Of a stretch of DNA of 64,000 nucleotides, positions 9,216 to 16,976 are shown in pieces. The stretch covers positions 136,048 through 200,047 of the forward strand of contig CAMTWO010000031.1 in the NCBI GenBank assembly GCA_947085405.1, written 5' to 3'. This stretch comes from JASEGV01 sp947085405 (lineage in GTDB: Bacteria; Bacteroidota; Ignavibacteria; UBA10030; BY39). The notes under the pieces are model-generated. The model did no database searches. It had not been told where the DNA came from and saw nothing but the letters and a program-made list of their open reading frames with translations. Both the position numbers and the translations under genes were made by a program. Numbering within the stretch: position 1 is the first letter of the stretch; each line of letters starts with the position of its first letter.

Positions 9216-10163
9216 TTACGGAATTTGGTATTGAAACTCCAACTCGCCCATTCTTATTTTCGAATTTGGTTTTACTTCGCATTTTTCATTTGGCTTAAGC
9301 TCAAGTCCATCTAATTGTGTTAAATTAGTTTCGCTTAAATTTCTGACAAACAAATTAGGAGCTGAATATATTAATTGCGCCTGTTTTCTCGAAACGGTAG
9401 AAAATTTATTATCAATTTGGATATGAGCAGATGCACGGTCACCTTTTACTTCTTCTCTTCCAATACTAACGACACTACCCTCAGGAGTTGGATATGCAGC
9501 GATTCTGAAAGATTTTCCGGTGTCTTCGCCTGAAGTTATTACCAACCGCCCTGGAATAAATTGTAGAGTTTTAGGACTGGAAGTTACGATGCGAACTGTT
9601 TTATAATCGTTGGAAGTAGAAAATACTTCTGTAGCGGGTCCTGTTGAGGGCTGTGGTGAGGACGATCCTAACGGACCTTGTTCCAAAAATGTTTTGGTTT
9701 GATTTTTTTTCATTTGAAGATATACAAGAATACCAATTAGAACTAGTATTAACGCAACAATAATATAAATCAAAGTATAATCTGGGGGGGGGGCAATGAT
9801 GGGAGGTGGAACAACGATTTCAACAGACGATCTACTTTTTTCACTAATATATGCTTCTCTGGAGACAGGATCAACATAGAGAATTCCAATAACTTTATAC
9901 TTTTTATTTGTTTCCGGGGGACCCTCCGCCGTATGTACTTTGAGGAACGCACCATAATCCCCTTTGATTATATAATAACTTGTTGTTGAAGAAGTCTCCG
10001 GGACGTATTGTGTTACTAAACCGGACACCCCAACTAAATTTTCAATAAAACTTCCAGGATTGTCAAAAATTGCATCCACAGTAGTATTAATCTGTTGACT
10101 CGTGACACTGGCGACAAATAAAAGAATGGCAAATGCCAGTAGAAATAATTTGTGAATTTTCAT
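9216..10163 (-). CDS. Membrane-anchored FHA-domain protein with OB-like outer domain
   Basis: 315 aa: signal peptide (1-22), a small beta-rich domain (about 23-118) resembling an OB fold, a Pro-rich hinge, a transmembrane helix (about 131-152) and a C-terminal cytoplasmic FHA domain (about 205-315). FHA landmarks are IGREE, VSRKQ and NLSETNLT; the usual His after SR is Gln. FHA domains bind phosphothreonine, so it probably relays signals from the operon's kinase. The start has an AGGAG ribosome site 8 bp upstream, and it is the first gene of the operon. The Pro hinge is encoded by an uninterrupted run of ten G on the plus strand (9784-9793), where slippage would drop the membrane helix and FHA domain. 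Confidence 0.88.
   Translation of the reverse strand: MKIHKLFLLAFAILLFVASVTSQQINTTVDAIFDNPGSFIENLVGVSGLVTQYVPETSSTTSYYIIKGDYGAFLKVHTAEGPPETNKKYKVIGILYVDPVSREAYISEKSRSSVEIVVPPPIIAPPPDYTLIYIIVALILVLIGILVYLQMKKNQTKTFLEQGPLGSSSPQPSTGPATEVFSTSNDYKTVRIVTSSPKTLQFIPGRLVITSGEDTGKSFRIAAYPTPEGSVVSIGREEVKGDRASAHIQIDNKFSTVSRKQAQLIYSAPNLFVRNLSETNLTQLDGLELKPNEKCEVKPNSKIRMGELEFQYQIP
9784..9793. repeat. G10 homopolymer inside the FHA gene
   Basis: Ten consecutive G (C on the coding strand) encode consecutive prolines between the outer domain and the membrane helix. Tracts of this length are typical slipped-strand mutation sites. Loss or gain of one base shifts the frame ahead of the membrane and FHA domains. 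Confidence 0.75.
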
Positions 10164-10972
10164 AATAAGCTCCTATTATTTAGTTAAAAGATTTTTATGG
10201 ATTAAGAAATAATTATAGTGAAATAACTAATTTCTTCTATTTTATTATATATTTAAGAAACCGTTATTCTTTTAAAAAGTGAAGTTGATTGGTAAGTTTA
10301 ATTATATTTCCCACAATATTAGAGCAACTTTGGCATCTAATTACCTCCGGTTTGATTTTCTCCTTACAAACAGAAAACAAGAATGTATTACTCATTTTTT
10401 CCCCAACAAGATATAAACAAAATGTGAATATTTAATTATTTAGGTAAAGCTAAATATCTATATAAAATAAAACAAATTTTTTTCCAGAGAAACCATAATC
10501 CTTGATAAATTCCAATTCAAATTAATAATAATTTCAGTGATAGTCAAGTAACATAGTTGATGTAATCGTGACAGGAAAAGCGTTCGATTATCGGTTGCTG
10601 GATTAGAGTGATTTTATGTACTGCTAATCATAAATATCGACGATTCTATTTGGAATTACGATATTTCTGCCAATGTGCTTAGGTATCCATTGAATTGAAA
10701 TATGAAAATCAACTTATTTTCGATGCGAGCCACCGGGGGTGCTGAAAACATCAAACCCCCAACGTTTCCGCTGAGGGTCTAACTAATTAAAATCTACAAA
10801 AAACTTACAAAGTTCTTTAAACCATTTTTCCACCCTACGTTTGGTAACGATATCAATCTTGTCTAGCCGAGCTTTCCAAAGCATCACAAATCAATTTAAG
10901 TTGCTTAATAAAAGCGTGTTTTCCTTGACCATGAGAGGATTATTTTTTTTAAAAAATTTGTAGGAATGTAAT
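10164..10972. other. AT-rich intergenic region holding the FHA-operon promoter and one conserved motif
   Basis: No convincing gene. Near its left end, on the minus strand, an AGGAG ribosome site and a TATAAT box (10212-10217) precede the FHA operon; no good -35 box is seen. The middle is plain AT-rich DNA. At 10717-10740 lies one of three copies of a GC-rich motif, followed by GGGGGT...ACCCCC, which can pair. This is the likely edge between chromosomal and accessory DNA. Confidence 0.5.
10717..10740 (+). repeat. Conserved GC-rich motif, copy 1 of 3
   Basis: CGATGCGAGCCACCGGGGGT preceded by TTTT is identical over 24 bases to 47818-47841. It matches 48285-48305 over the first 14 bases. All copies are on the plus strand in non-coding accessory DNA, near JAB/RadC-type genes. 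The function is unknown. Confidence 0.7.
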
Positions 10973-11164
10973 CTAGGGTCTAACTTTATATCCTAAAAAG
11001 CGGAATACACCAACGACCAAAAGAATAGCAAACAGTAAATATTCGAACTTGTGATCGGGACTTGCTACCATTTGATAGCACATATAAATAGCTCCCAGTA
11101 TATTAAATACGATCATAAACTTACTAAAACCATCCACCTTCTCACGATTACGTAATATTGTCAT
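10973..11164 (-). CDS. Small membrane protein, two predicted helices
   Basis: 63 aa. After a charged N-terminus come two hydrophobic helices (about 13-33 and 40-57) with a short polar loop, ending in a basic tail. No family is recognised. It stands alone in a gene-poor boundary region on the minus strand. The start ATG is followed by plausible codon use, but the ribosome site is weak. Confidence 0.45.
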   Translation of the reverse strand: MTILRNREKVDGFSKFMIVFNILGAIYMCYQMVASPDHKFEYLLFAILLVVGVFRFLGYKVRP

Positions 11165-11312
11165 TATTTATTTCCCTTTGTTTTTATTTAAATCGACTAT
11201 AATGCTGCATCCTTAAATGCCAGATGTCATAATAAGAGAATATTTATAAATATGCAACAAATCCAGGTATAAGAATAAAACAACTCTACATTAACAATGC
11301 GGGAACCCACCA

Positions 11313-11669
11313 ATGAAATACCCACTCCGTACAATCAAATGGCGGTTCCAGGAAACACACGAACCTATACCTGAGCTTGCAAACAAATCTTCGCTTAGAG
11401 TACTTTCACCTCAAGACTTATTTCTTAACTATAAAACCTTATTTAAAGATCATGTCAGAGAACGTTTCGTTGTATTCTGGCTTGACGCTTCAAACAAGGT
11501 AATGGGATTTGAGATAATATCAGAAGGTACACTCAACTCAAGTGTAGTCCATCCAAGAGAAGTGTTTCGTGGAGCCATAGTAACAACCGCTGCATCTATT
11601 ATACTTGCACACAACCATCCATCCGGTAATAATGAGCCATCCACAGAAGATGTGGATATAAACAAATAA
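11313..11669 (+). CDS. JAB/MPN-domain (RadC-like) protein, C-terminally truncated
   Basis: 118 aa. The JAMM metal signature HNHPSGNNEPSTED is intact near the C-terminus and the preceding REVFRGAI segment is typical of RadC-like JAB proteins of mobile elements. Compared with the copy at 47.3 kb it lacks about 33 C-terminal residues: homology stops right after the JAMM Asp and a stop follows at once. The two copies are clearly related but diverged, so they are not a recent duplication. It may be a remnant. Confidence 0.7.
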   Translation: MKYPLRTIKWRFQETHEPIPELANKSSLRVLSPQDLFLNYKTLFKDHVRERFVVFWLDASNKVMGFEIISEGTLNSSVVHPREVFRGAIVTTAASIILAHNHPSGNNEPSTEDVDINK

Positions 11670-11694
11670 AAGGATACATTTTCGTCGAGATGAT

Positions 11695-11785
11695 CAGAAC
11701 GGCGATGTTATTGCCGTTCTGACATTCGACGTTGTATCCGGATGGCTCCATCCCGAGGGGGATTGTGCCATCCATGCCCCTCGGG
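11695..11785 (+). promoter_or_regulatory. Two strong hairpins after the JAB remnant
   Basis: CAGAACGGC/GCCGTTCTG (11695-11721) and CCCGAGGGG/CCCCTCGGG (11752-11785) are perfect 9-bp stems. They lie between the JAB remnant and the next gene. No long T-run follows, so they may be terminators without a clear U-tract or part of a leader RNA for the gene at 11811. Confidence 0.5.
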
Positions 11786-11810
11786 GCTTAAACATTGATA
11801 AAGGAATATT

Positions 11811-12038
11811 ATGAAAACTTATTCAAAACAATTAGCAGCTGAACTGGCAGATGTTTTTCAGGACTTTGTAGACATGAAAGATATCGCTGTTCCCAATCTG
11901 GAAAAAGAAGAAATTAACAATGATGACGGTGTTCATCTAACGACGATTTATGGCTCAGACTGGGATTTTCTGATTGATGGACTGATTGGTGTTCTGGTGA
12001 GAAACGAAGTATGCAACGTATCCGATGACTATAGCTAA
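11811..12038 (+). CDS. Small acidic hypothetical protein
   Basis: 75 aa, acidic and probably alpha/beta, with a ribosome site (AAAGGA) 7 bp before the ATG. No family is recognised. It is the first gene after the strong hairpins and opens the phage-like rightward gene series. Confidence 0.55.
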   Translation: MKTYSKQLAAELADVFQDFVDMKDIAVPNLEKEEINNDDGVHLTTIYGSDWDFLIDGLIGVLVRNEVCNVSDDYS

Positions 12039-12108
12039 TACGGATGTGTCGCTGTCTGATAAGACAAAAAAAAGAGTTATTAACGATACAGTTTATTAAA
12101 GAATATAA

Positions 12109-12310
12109 AAAAAGGAAATGATTCCTTTTTCTACCAGCTTTATGATGAGCATGGAACGCCGAGCTACATTAGTTACTAGGTGTACCGAAAGGTTTTCTCG
12201 CTCATCCAACAATAAACATATACAGTTTGCTCGGCTGTATAAACGTGGTATGGTTGGTAGTACCTCAGACGTGGTGTGGTGGATGCAAATCCTCACACCA
12301 TTTATTTTTT
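12109..12310 (+). ncRNA. Structured non-coding stretch upstream of the zinc-ribbon gene
   Basis: Five stems follow in series. AAAAAGGAA/TTCCTTTTT (12109-12130) is terminator-like. GATGAGC/GCTCATC (12144-12206) encloses ACC-GAAA-GGT. TATACAG/CTGTATA spans 12219-12241. GGTA/TACC closes a TGGTTGGTAG loop. An imperfect GTGTG...CACAC stem runs into T7. No coding frame here looks real. It could be one RNA of about 200 nt or a terminator followed by a leader. The D-arm-like loop suggests tRNA kinship, but a full cloverleaf does not form. Confidence 0.4.
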
Positions 12311-12328
12311 TCAACAGGAGAATTGAAT

Positions 12329-12520
12329 ATGAAATGTCCAAAATGCAAACAAACGATTGAAAAAGTCAACGTAATATCTGAATGCTGGCAAAAATGTGGC
12401 GTCAATGAAGAGGGTCAAATCGCCTACTATGGAAGTATAGAGGAAATATTGGGAAGAGAATATGTTGAACATAGCGACAATGATTGTTTCGCTGTTATAA
12501 CAGACATTATACAGGATTAA
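12329..12520 (+). CDS. Small zinc-ribbon protein
   Basis: 63 aa starting MKCPKCKQ, with further Cys at ECWQKCG, so a single zinc-binding site is likely. The start at 12329 has a good AACAGGAG ribosome site 8 bp upstream. The gene ends 2 bp before thyX, so the two are probably co-translated. No further function is apparent. Confidence 0.6.
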   Translation: MKCPKCKQTIEKVNVISECWQKCGVNEEGQIAYYGSIEEILGREYVEHSDNDCFAVITDIIQD

Positions 12521-12522
12521 AC

Positions 12523-13215
12523 ATGATAGTAATACAGCCATCTACAGAAATTATCACCAAAATAAACTATGGTGATATGATAAAGAAGATCGAATTGTGC
12601 GGAAGAGTATGTTATAAATCCGAGGATAAAATCACAGACGATTCGGCGGAAAAATTTATCCGCAATCTTTTATCAAAAGATCCACCTCATGAATCGGTCA
12701 TAGAACATGAATATGTAACCGTAAAGTTCATATGCGACCGCGGTGTGTCTCACGAATTAGTACGACACAGGATAGGATCGTATAGCCAGGAATCAACACG
12801 CTATTGTGACTATTCGAAAGATAAGTATGATAGGCATATAAGAGTGATTCTTCCTGTCTGGCTGAAGAAAGCGTGGGATTCTGAATGTTCAGATAGTCCG
12901 GTCGTTTCCTTTGACACATTAGAGAACATAGGGGATCAGGAATTATATATGTGGATTGAGTCTATGTTATATGCAGAAAGAAAGTATATGCATTTTACAA
13001 CTTTTGCCGGGTGGACAGCCCAGCAGGCAAGATGTGTGTTGCCCAACTCTTTAAAAACAGAAATTATGGTTACATACAATCTGCGCGAATGGCGACTGTT
13101 TTTTAAACAGAGATGCGCGCCTGCGGCCCATCCGCAAATGCGACAGCTGACTATGCCTTTATTAAAAGAATTTAAAGAACTCATGTCTGTGTTCTTTGAA
13201 GATATAACATGGTAG
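12523..13215 (+). CDS. thyX: Flavin-dependent thymidylate synthase
   Basis: 230 aa. It makes dTMP from dUMP using methylene-tetrahydrofolate and FAD/NADPH. The ThyX signature is clear: ELVRHRIGSYSQESTRYCDY in the first half (the RHRxxSxxxxSxRY pattern), and the C-terminal NLREWRLFFKQR...HPQMRQL segment shared by the family. The start at 12523 was chosen because it follows the previous stop directly; a longer frame would overlap the zinc-ribbon gene. ThyX is common in phages and fits the replication/nucleotide module downstream. Confidence 0.93.
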   Translation: MIVIQPSTEIITKINYGDMIKKIELCGRVCYKSEDKITDDSAEKFIRNLLSKDPPHESVIEHEYVTVKFICDRGVSHELVRHRIGSYSQESTRYCDYSKDKYDRHIRVILPVWLKKAWDSECSDSPVVSFDTLENIGDQELYMWIESMLYAERKYMHFTTFAGWTAQQARCVLPNSLKTEIMVTYNLREWRLFFKQRCAPAAHPQMRQLTMPLLKEFKELMSVFFEDITW

Positions 13216-13233
13216 ACAGGATGTAGCTAAACT

Positions 13234-13307
13234 ACGGGGCCATGTTCCAAGGCTAGGCGAACGGGTCTCCAAAACCTGTTGGTGTGGTTCGATTCCACAG
13301 CTCCGTG
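13234..13307 (+). tRNA. tRNA-Trp (CCA)
   Basis: The cloverleaf folds by hand. The acceptor is ACGGGGC/GCTCCGT (one G-U pair), the D stem GTTC/GAAC, and the anticodon stem CGGGT/ACCTG with loop CTCCAAA (anticodon CCA). The T arm is TGTGG-TTCGATT-CCACA with discriminator G. Three bases instead of two separate the acceptor and D stems, a little unusual. No CCA is encoded. It lies among phage-type genes. Confidence 0.85.
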
Positions 13308-13359
13308 CTTTGTTCAGCATACAGAACAATAAATAAACACAACAAAATAAAGGTATTAA

Positions 13360-13662
13360 ATGAGCATTTACGATTATTTTGCTAATTTCGCGGGCATCAC
13401 TGCTTTAACATTGATGCTTGTTGGAATTATTAAAGCTAATTTAAATATGAATAAGATCTGGACGCAATGTTCCAGCTGGACAATAGCAATGCTGCTTACT
13501 TTCGGGGCTAGTAAAATTCCCCAATTTAACAGTGAGCTATACCAGATGGAATTAACAGGGGTTTTAATTCTGGGCTTTATAAACGGACTCATTTCTAATG
13601 GCATTTATGACATCAAGAAGTGGGAACCGATTCAGGCACTGATTAAAATGCTCCGATCTTAA
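13360..13662 (+). CDS. Small membrane protein, holin-like
   Basis: 100 aa with about three hydrophobic helices (roughly 8-28, 40-52 and 66-86) and a positively charged C-terminus. Size and topology fit phage holins, but no family motif can be named. The lysozyme gene is 5.6 kb away, so the pairing is only suggestive. A strong hairpin follows immediately. Confidence 0.5.
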   Translation: MSIYDYFANFAGITALTLMLVGIIKANLNMNKIWTQCSSWTIAMLLTFGASKIPQFNSELYQMELTGVLILGFINGLISNGIYDIKKWEPIQALIKMLRS

Positions 13663-13668
13663 ATCAAT

Positions 13669-13700
13669 GGTATGCCCAGCCCAACCAGGCTGGGTATACC
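13669..13700 (+). terminator. Hairpin terminator after the holin-like gene
   Basis: GGTATGCCCAGCC and GGCTGGGTATACC form a 13-bp stem with one G-U pair around a 6-base loop, followed by TGTTTATTAA. The same TGTTTATTAA tail follows the hairpin at 19894-19919, so the element's terminators share a design. Confidence 0.75.
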
Positions 13701-13723
13701 TGTTTATTAATTGAGAGTATGAA

Positions 13724-13951
13724 ATGAAAAAACAAATCATTAACAACGACGACATATGGTCGGCCGGAGGCAGCTATGTATATTTGTACACCGAAAATGA
13801 CTCAGTGTTTAACTTTTTAAAAAGAACCATTCCCGCCTTTGGGAGGTATGGAAAAAACGGTAAAATACAGGGCTGGCAATTTTTATTGCCAAAAGACGAT
13901 TTAGCACTTCTCAGACATGAAATTAGCAAAAATCTAACCGTTGAAAAATAA
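13724..13951 (+). CDS. Small hypothetical protein
   Basis: 75 aa, mixed alpha/beta, with a basic middle (FGRYGKNGKIQGWQFLLPKDD). No family is recognised. It starts after a terminator hairpin, so it may begin a new transcript. Its last codons and stop lie inside the 52-bp repeat shared with 32.35 kb. Confidence 0.5.
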   Translation: MKKQIINNDDIWSAGGSYVYLYTENDSVFNFLKRTIPAFGRYGKNGKIQGWQFLLPKDDLALLRHEISKNLTVEK

Positions 13952-13991
13952 GGACTTACGGGGATTGGAAAAGTCGAATTTCACTTATAGG
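13940..13991. repeat. 52-bp two-block repeat, copy A
   Basis: A 26-base block ending in AATAAGGACTTACGGGGAT and an 18-base block TCGAATTTCACTTATAGG are identical to 32351-32402. They are separated by exactly 8 bases that differ completely (TGGAAAAG here). This conserved-arms/variable-core layout resembles a recombination or protein-binding site. Confidence 0.75.
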
Positions 13992-14075
13992 CCATTATTT
14001 TTTCTAAACCGATACATTGTATGGCTAAATATTAAAATCGCTGTAAAGCGAAATTTCAGCACACTTAAGGGAGCA

Positions 14076-14633
14076 ATGAAACAGAAATTACTTTTAGATA
14101 TAGACGGAGTTGTAGTAGACTTTACCAGCGAGGTAATAAGGATTCATTCGGAAAAATATCCGAACGATCAATTTAAACCTATCGATGAGTGGCACTTCTA
14201 TACAGCGTTCACCCATGCAGACAAAATGTATGATTTAATGGAAGACGACACTATGCATGGGATTATCCTTAAAAACGCCCCGGCATATCCGGAAGCGTTG
14301 GAGGATTATAATAAGCTAATATCGGCGTACGATGTACAGTTCGTTACGTCTCGAAAAGAGATTTATCGCGACATAACTGTCGCTTCACTGTCGCGATACG
14401 GTTTTGTATTGCAAAACCCGGTGATATTCACCTCAGATAAAGAAAGTGTCCCCGGTAATATTCTCATAGATGATAATATATCCTTTTTAGATAAGTTTAC
14501 GCAGTCACATCAGGATCGGATAGGCATAGCTTTAGATCGTCCATGGAATCAGAAATGGGGCGGACCCCGTATCGGCAGACTGAAAGAAATGGTAGAGAAA
14601 AAGGACTGGAAAGTGAAATATGTTAATAATTAA
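14076..14633 (+). CDS. HAD-type 5'(3')-deoxyribonucleotidase
   Basis: 185 aa. It probably hydrolyses deoxynucleoside monophosphates. The HAD nucleophile motif is LLLDIDGVVVDF (DxDG) at the N-terminus. Motif II is the Thr/Ser in FVTSRK, and the acidic motif IV is ILIDDN. The start at 14076 follows GGGAGCA. An ATG at 13941 in the same frame would add 45 residues of low-complexity sequence lying within the repeat, so it was not used. Phages use such enzymes, with ThyX, to reshape nucleotide pools. Confidence 0.8.
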   Translation: MKQKLLLDIDGVVVDFTSEVIRIHSEKYPNDQFKPIDEWHFYTAFTHADKMYDLMEDDTMHGIILKNAPAYPEALEDYNKLISAYDVQFVTSRKEIYRDITVASLSRYGFVLQNPVIFTSDKESVPGNILIDDNISFLDKFTQSHQDRIGIALDRPWNQKWGGPRIGRLKEMVEKKDWKVKYVNN

Positions 14634-14648
14634 AACAGGTGAATCATT

Positions 14649-15056
14649 ATGATAGTTACAATCAACGCTGAGTACACAGTGGAAATACCAGACCGATTTA
14701 AAGTCGTCGAATCTTTTGACGGTACGGACATCCTGGTGGATGAAAACGGTGTGAAGTACAATACTAATCTTTGTTTCTATACATATTCGGATAAGGAAGA
14801 ATTTAAAGATTACTCTTTAGAAAAATTAAAGATGGCGATGGCCGACTTTGGTCCGGTAAGTATCGTTGATGAAGAAAAAGACAGTTTATTAAAGAATATA
14901 AAAAAAAAAACAAACAGATACATATTTAAAAAATTATCCACGACACACGCAGAATATACGTGTAACCGATATGGACATCGATGGATAATATCAAGCCCCG
15001 CGGGGCATTCTGCCAAAATAGTTATACCCGATTGGGTACGCATAAACAATAAATAA
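14649..15056 (+). CDS. Hypothetical protein preceding the structured RNA
   Basis: 135 aa with a beta-rich N-terminal half (VEIPDRFKVVESFDG), a Lys-rich linker and a His/Trp-containing C-terminal part. No family is recognised. Its 3' coding region contains TTTAAAAAATTATCCACGAC and ACACG, which recur almost exactly at 15594-15620. The end of the gene may therefore have arisen by duplication of the repeat unit. Confidence 0.55.
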   Translation: MIVTINAEYTVEIPDRFKVVESFDGTDILVDENGVKYNTNLCFYTYSDKEEFKDYSLEKLKMAMADFGPVSIVDEEKDSLLKNIKKKTNRYIFKKLSTTHAEYTCNRYGHRWIISSPAGHSAKIVIPDWVRINNK

Positions 15057-15095
15057 GGACTTACAGAATATTTTATCCCGAAAGGGTATAAATAC

Positions 15096-15125
15096 CACGA
15101 CACACGTAAAATATACGTGTATAAT
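15096..15125 (+). promoter_or_regulatory. Repeated promoter-like element, copy 1
   Basis: CACGACACACGTAAAATATA followed by CGTGTATAATG. It contains a perfect ACACGTA/TACGTGT hairpin and ends in a TATAAT box at 15120-15125. Near-identical copies lie at 15354-15379 and, shortened, at 15611-15621. It could be an element-specific promoter or part of the RNA fold. Confidence 0.5.
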
Positions 15126-15353
15126 GTATCGGCCCAACTACAATGCTAAGATGTGTATTACACATCCTATCTATTGTCATTGGGCCGACGCGTCCAGCAT
15201 GAAAGTAAAATCTAGAGGATTTATGCTGGGAAAACAGTCGGTTATCGGCGAAAAACAGCATGTAATGACTTCAGTGACCACATTTGGGTCGAAATGACAT
15301 GTTGAAGTCGTTACAAATAAAGACCGGTAACCGATCCCGAAAGGGCTAAAGAA

Positions 15354-15379
15354 CACAACACACGTAAAATATACGTGCA
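15354..15379 (+). promoter_or_regulatory. Repeated promoter-like element, copy 2
   Basis: CACAACACACGTAAAATATA followed by CGTGCATAAAT. It has the same hairpin core as copy 1, with CATAAAT in place of TATAAT. Like copy 1 it sits just after a CCCGAAAGGG tetraloop hairpin (15336-15345). Confidence 0.45.
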
Positions 15380-15631
15380 TAAATTCCCCTCCTACACACT
15401 TCATAAACCGGAGCGTTACTCCTGTTTCCACTGTGTAGGAGGGAGCGAAGGTCCGGACTACTCGGGTGGATTGGAAATCTGCCTGAATTCACGGAAATGA
15501 CCAGTTCTCATACCGAATGTACCCACTTTTCGGTACACGACGGAGGCGGCTTAAGGCTGCAGAGATTACGAGGACTGGCACCCGAAAGGGTGTGTATTTA
15601 AAAAATTATTCACGACACACGTAGGATTAAA

Positions 15632-15829
15632 ATGAAGAAAATGACAATTGAAGAAGTAATGTTAGGTCTCAATGAGGCGGGTGGATGGATTGTTGAGGTT
15701 GTAAGTCCAGGGGACGAAGAACAACCACATATACAATATATGCTGTCTGCAATAGATGAGGCGTCTGATATGTTAATTGAATTGAAAAAATATAGGAGAA
15801 ATCATGGCAAAGAAAAAAGTAAAAGATGA
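15632..15829 (+). CDS. Small hypothetical protein upstream of recA
   Basis: 65 aa, mostly helical and acidic with a basic C-terminal tail. No family is recognised. Its end overlaps the recA start by 26 bp in another frame, so translation is probably coupled. Confidence 0.55.
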   Translation: MKKMTIEEVMLGLNEAGGWIVEVVSPGDEEQPHIQYMLSAIDEASDMLIELKKYRRNHGKEKSKR

Positions 15830-16916
15830 AGAAGAACAGATAGTTGATCCTGTTGAGATTCAGCTTGCAAAAGCACAGGTATTGGCTATTAAGGAACATA
15901 AGGGTAAATCATTATTCTTAAGTCCTAGTGACAAGAATGCAGATCCAAGCGTAAAGCGAATGGAGATGCCTTTGTTGTCTTTGAACAAAATCCTCTCTGA
16001 CAAGTGGGGCGGCGAAAAAAGCGGCTTCGCGATGGGGAGGATCTATAATTTTTATGGACCCGAATCAATCGGGAAATCAGCATTGGCTGCACAAATCGGA
16101 GGAGAAGTATTGAAACGCGGAGGACGACTTTGCTGGCTTGATAAAGAAGACAGCTTCGATCCGCACTATTTCAGGGACACTTTTGGCATTGACTGGTGGA
16201 AGAATAAAAACCTCACACTTTGTAAGCCCGATACAGCAGAAGCAGCGTTCGATACGATACAATCTTTTATCGACAACAATGCAGCAGATTTAATAGTCCT
16301 TGACTCGATAGCAGCACTTGGTACTGCGTCGGACATGGACGGAGATGCGAGTACGAATTCCATGGCAGCAGTTGCCAGAAGACTTGCTTCGCACTTTCAG
16401 CGTATTACCGGTAAGCTCGGAAAAAGCAATATATCGGTAATATATATAAACCAATTAAGGGCGAACCTTTCCGGCGGAATGGCATATGGGGATAAATCAA
16501 CGGGTGGCAATCCGATGAAGTTCTATCCGCATGTGACTTTAAGGTTCAGAAGGAAGTCGCTCCTTATAAAGGGACAAGGGGATACATCGGAATTTATCGG
16601 CACTGAAGTGTCAATCGAAGGCGAGAAAAATAAGACTTCGTGGCCGCATATTAAACGAACTGTCCACTTATATCCCGGTGAAGGATTTTCAAAAGAAGCA
16701 GACTTGTTAAACCTTGCTGAAGAAGTAGGCACGGTACAAGTTGGCGGGAGCTGGTATACTTTTGGCGAAAACAGATATCAGGGTTTCGACAAAATAAGAC
16801 TGGCACTTAAAGAACATCCCGAACTATTTAATACACTCAGACATGCAACCCTGCAGGAACTGGAAAGACCGGTTGATATAGCTACCGGTGAGATACTTCC
16901 CGCAGAAGCTGCATAA
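15804..16916 (+). CDS. recA: RecA-family recombinase
   Basis: 370 aa. An ATP-dependent strand-exchange protein of the bacterial RecA/phage type. Walker A is GPESIGKSA near residue 84-92 (cellular RecA usually has GPESSGKT). Walker B is DLIVLDSIAAL near 160-170. Loop-2-like sequence and the YINQLR motif lie near 213-218, and a long post-core domain ends the protein. Divergence from chromosomal RecA and its place among phage-type replication genes suggest that it serves the element's own recombination-dependent replication. Confidence 0.9.
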   Translation: MAKKKVKDEEEQIVDPVEIQLAKAQVLAIKEHKGKSLFLSPSDKNADPSVKRMEMPLLSLNKILSDKWGGEKSGFAMGRIYNFYGPESIGKSALAAQIGGEVLKRGGRLCWLDKEDSFDPHYFRDTFGIDWWKNKNLTLCKPDTAEAAFDTIQSFIDNNAADLIVLDSIAALGTASDMDGDASTNSMAAVARRLASHFQRITGKLGKSNISVIYINQLRANLSGGMAYGDKSTGGNPMKFYPHVTLRFRRKSLLIKGQGDTSEFIGTEVSIEGEKNKTSWPHIKRTVHLYPGEGFSKEADLLNLAEEVGTVQVGGSWYTFGENRYQGFDKIRLALKEHPELFNTLRHATLQELERPVDIATGEILPAEAA

Positions 16917-16976
16917 TACGGAACCACTACCACTAAGAGCAAAGATAAGTAACAACCAACCACAAACGACGAGCAA

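Larger units (their letters stand above)
15065..15600 (+). ncRNA. Large structured RNA candidate (about 540 nt)
   Basis: A gene-free stretch packed with long stems. 15072-15092: CCC-GAAA-GGG extended by TTTAT/ATAAA. 15129-15188: 9 perfect bp with inner 5- and 7-bp stems. 15194-15229: CCAGCAT/ATGCTGG with an inner AAATC/GATTT stem. 15238-15334: an 11-bp stem enclosing TGTAATGACTTCA/TGAAGTCGTTACA. 15387-15443: 12 perfect bp enclosing AAAC/GTTT and GGAG/CTCC. 15501-15578: 9 bp enclosing TACCGAA/TTCGGTA. 15579-15592: CACCC-GAAA-GGGTG. All spacers are short. The size, GNRA tetraloops and phage-like setting match ornate large RNAs such as ROOL or GOLLD, but homology is untested. A TATAAT box at 15120-15125 may start transcription. 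Confidence 0.7.

Noticed and set aside
12252..12303. A tRNA gene based on the D-arm-like GGTATGGTTGGTAGTACC and a terminal CACACCA
   Set aside because: The acceptor strands do not pair, no 7-base anticodon loop with a paired stem forms, and the T-loop consensus is missing.
13941..14075. Longer start for the deoxyribonucleotidase
   Set aside because: The extra 45 codons lie in the 52-bp repeat and AT-rich DNA, precede the HAD motif by too much, and lack a ribosome site.
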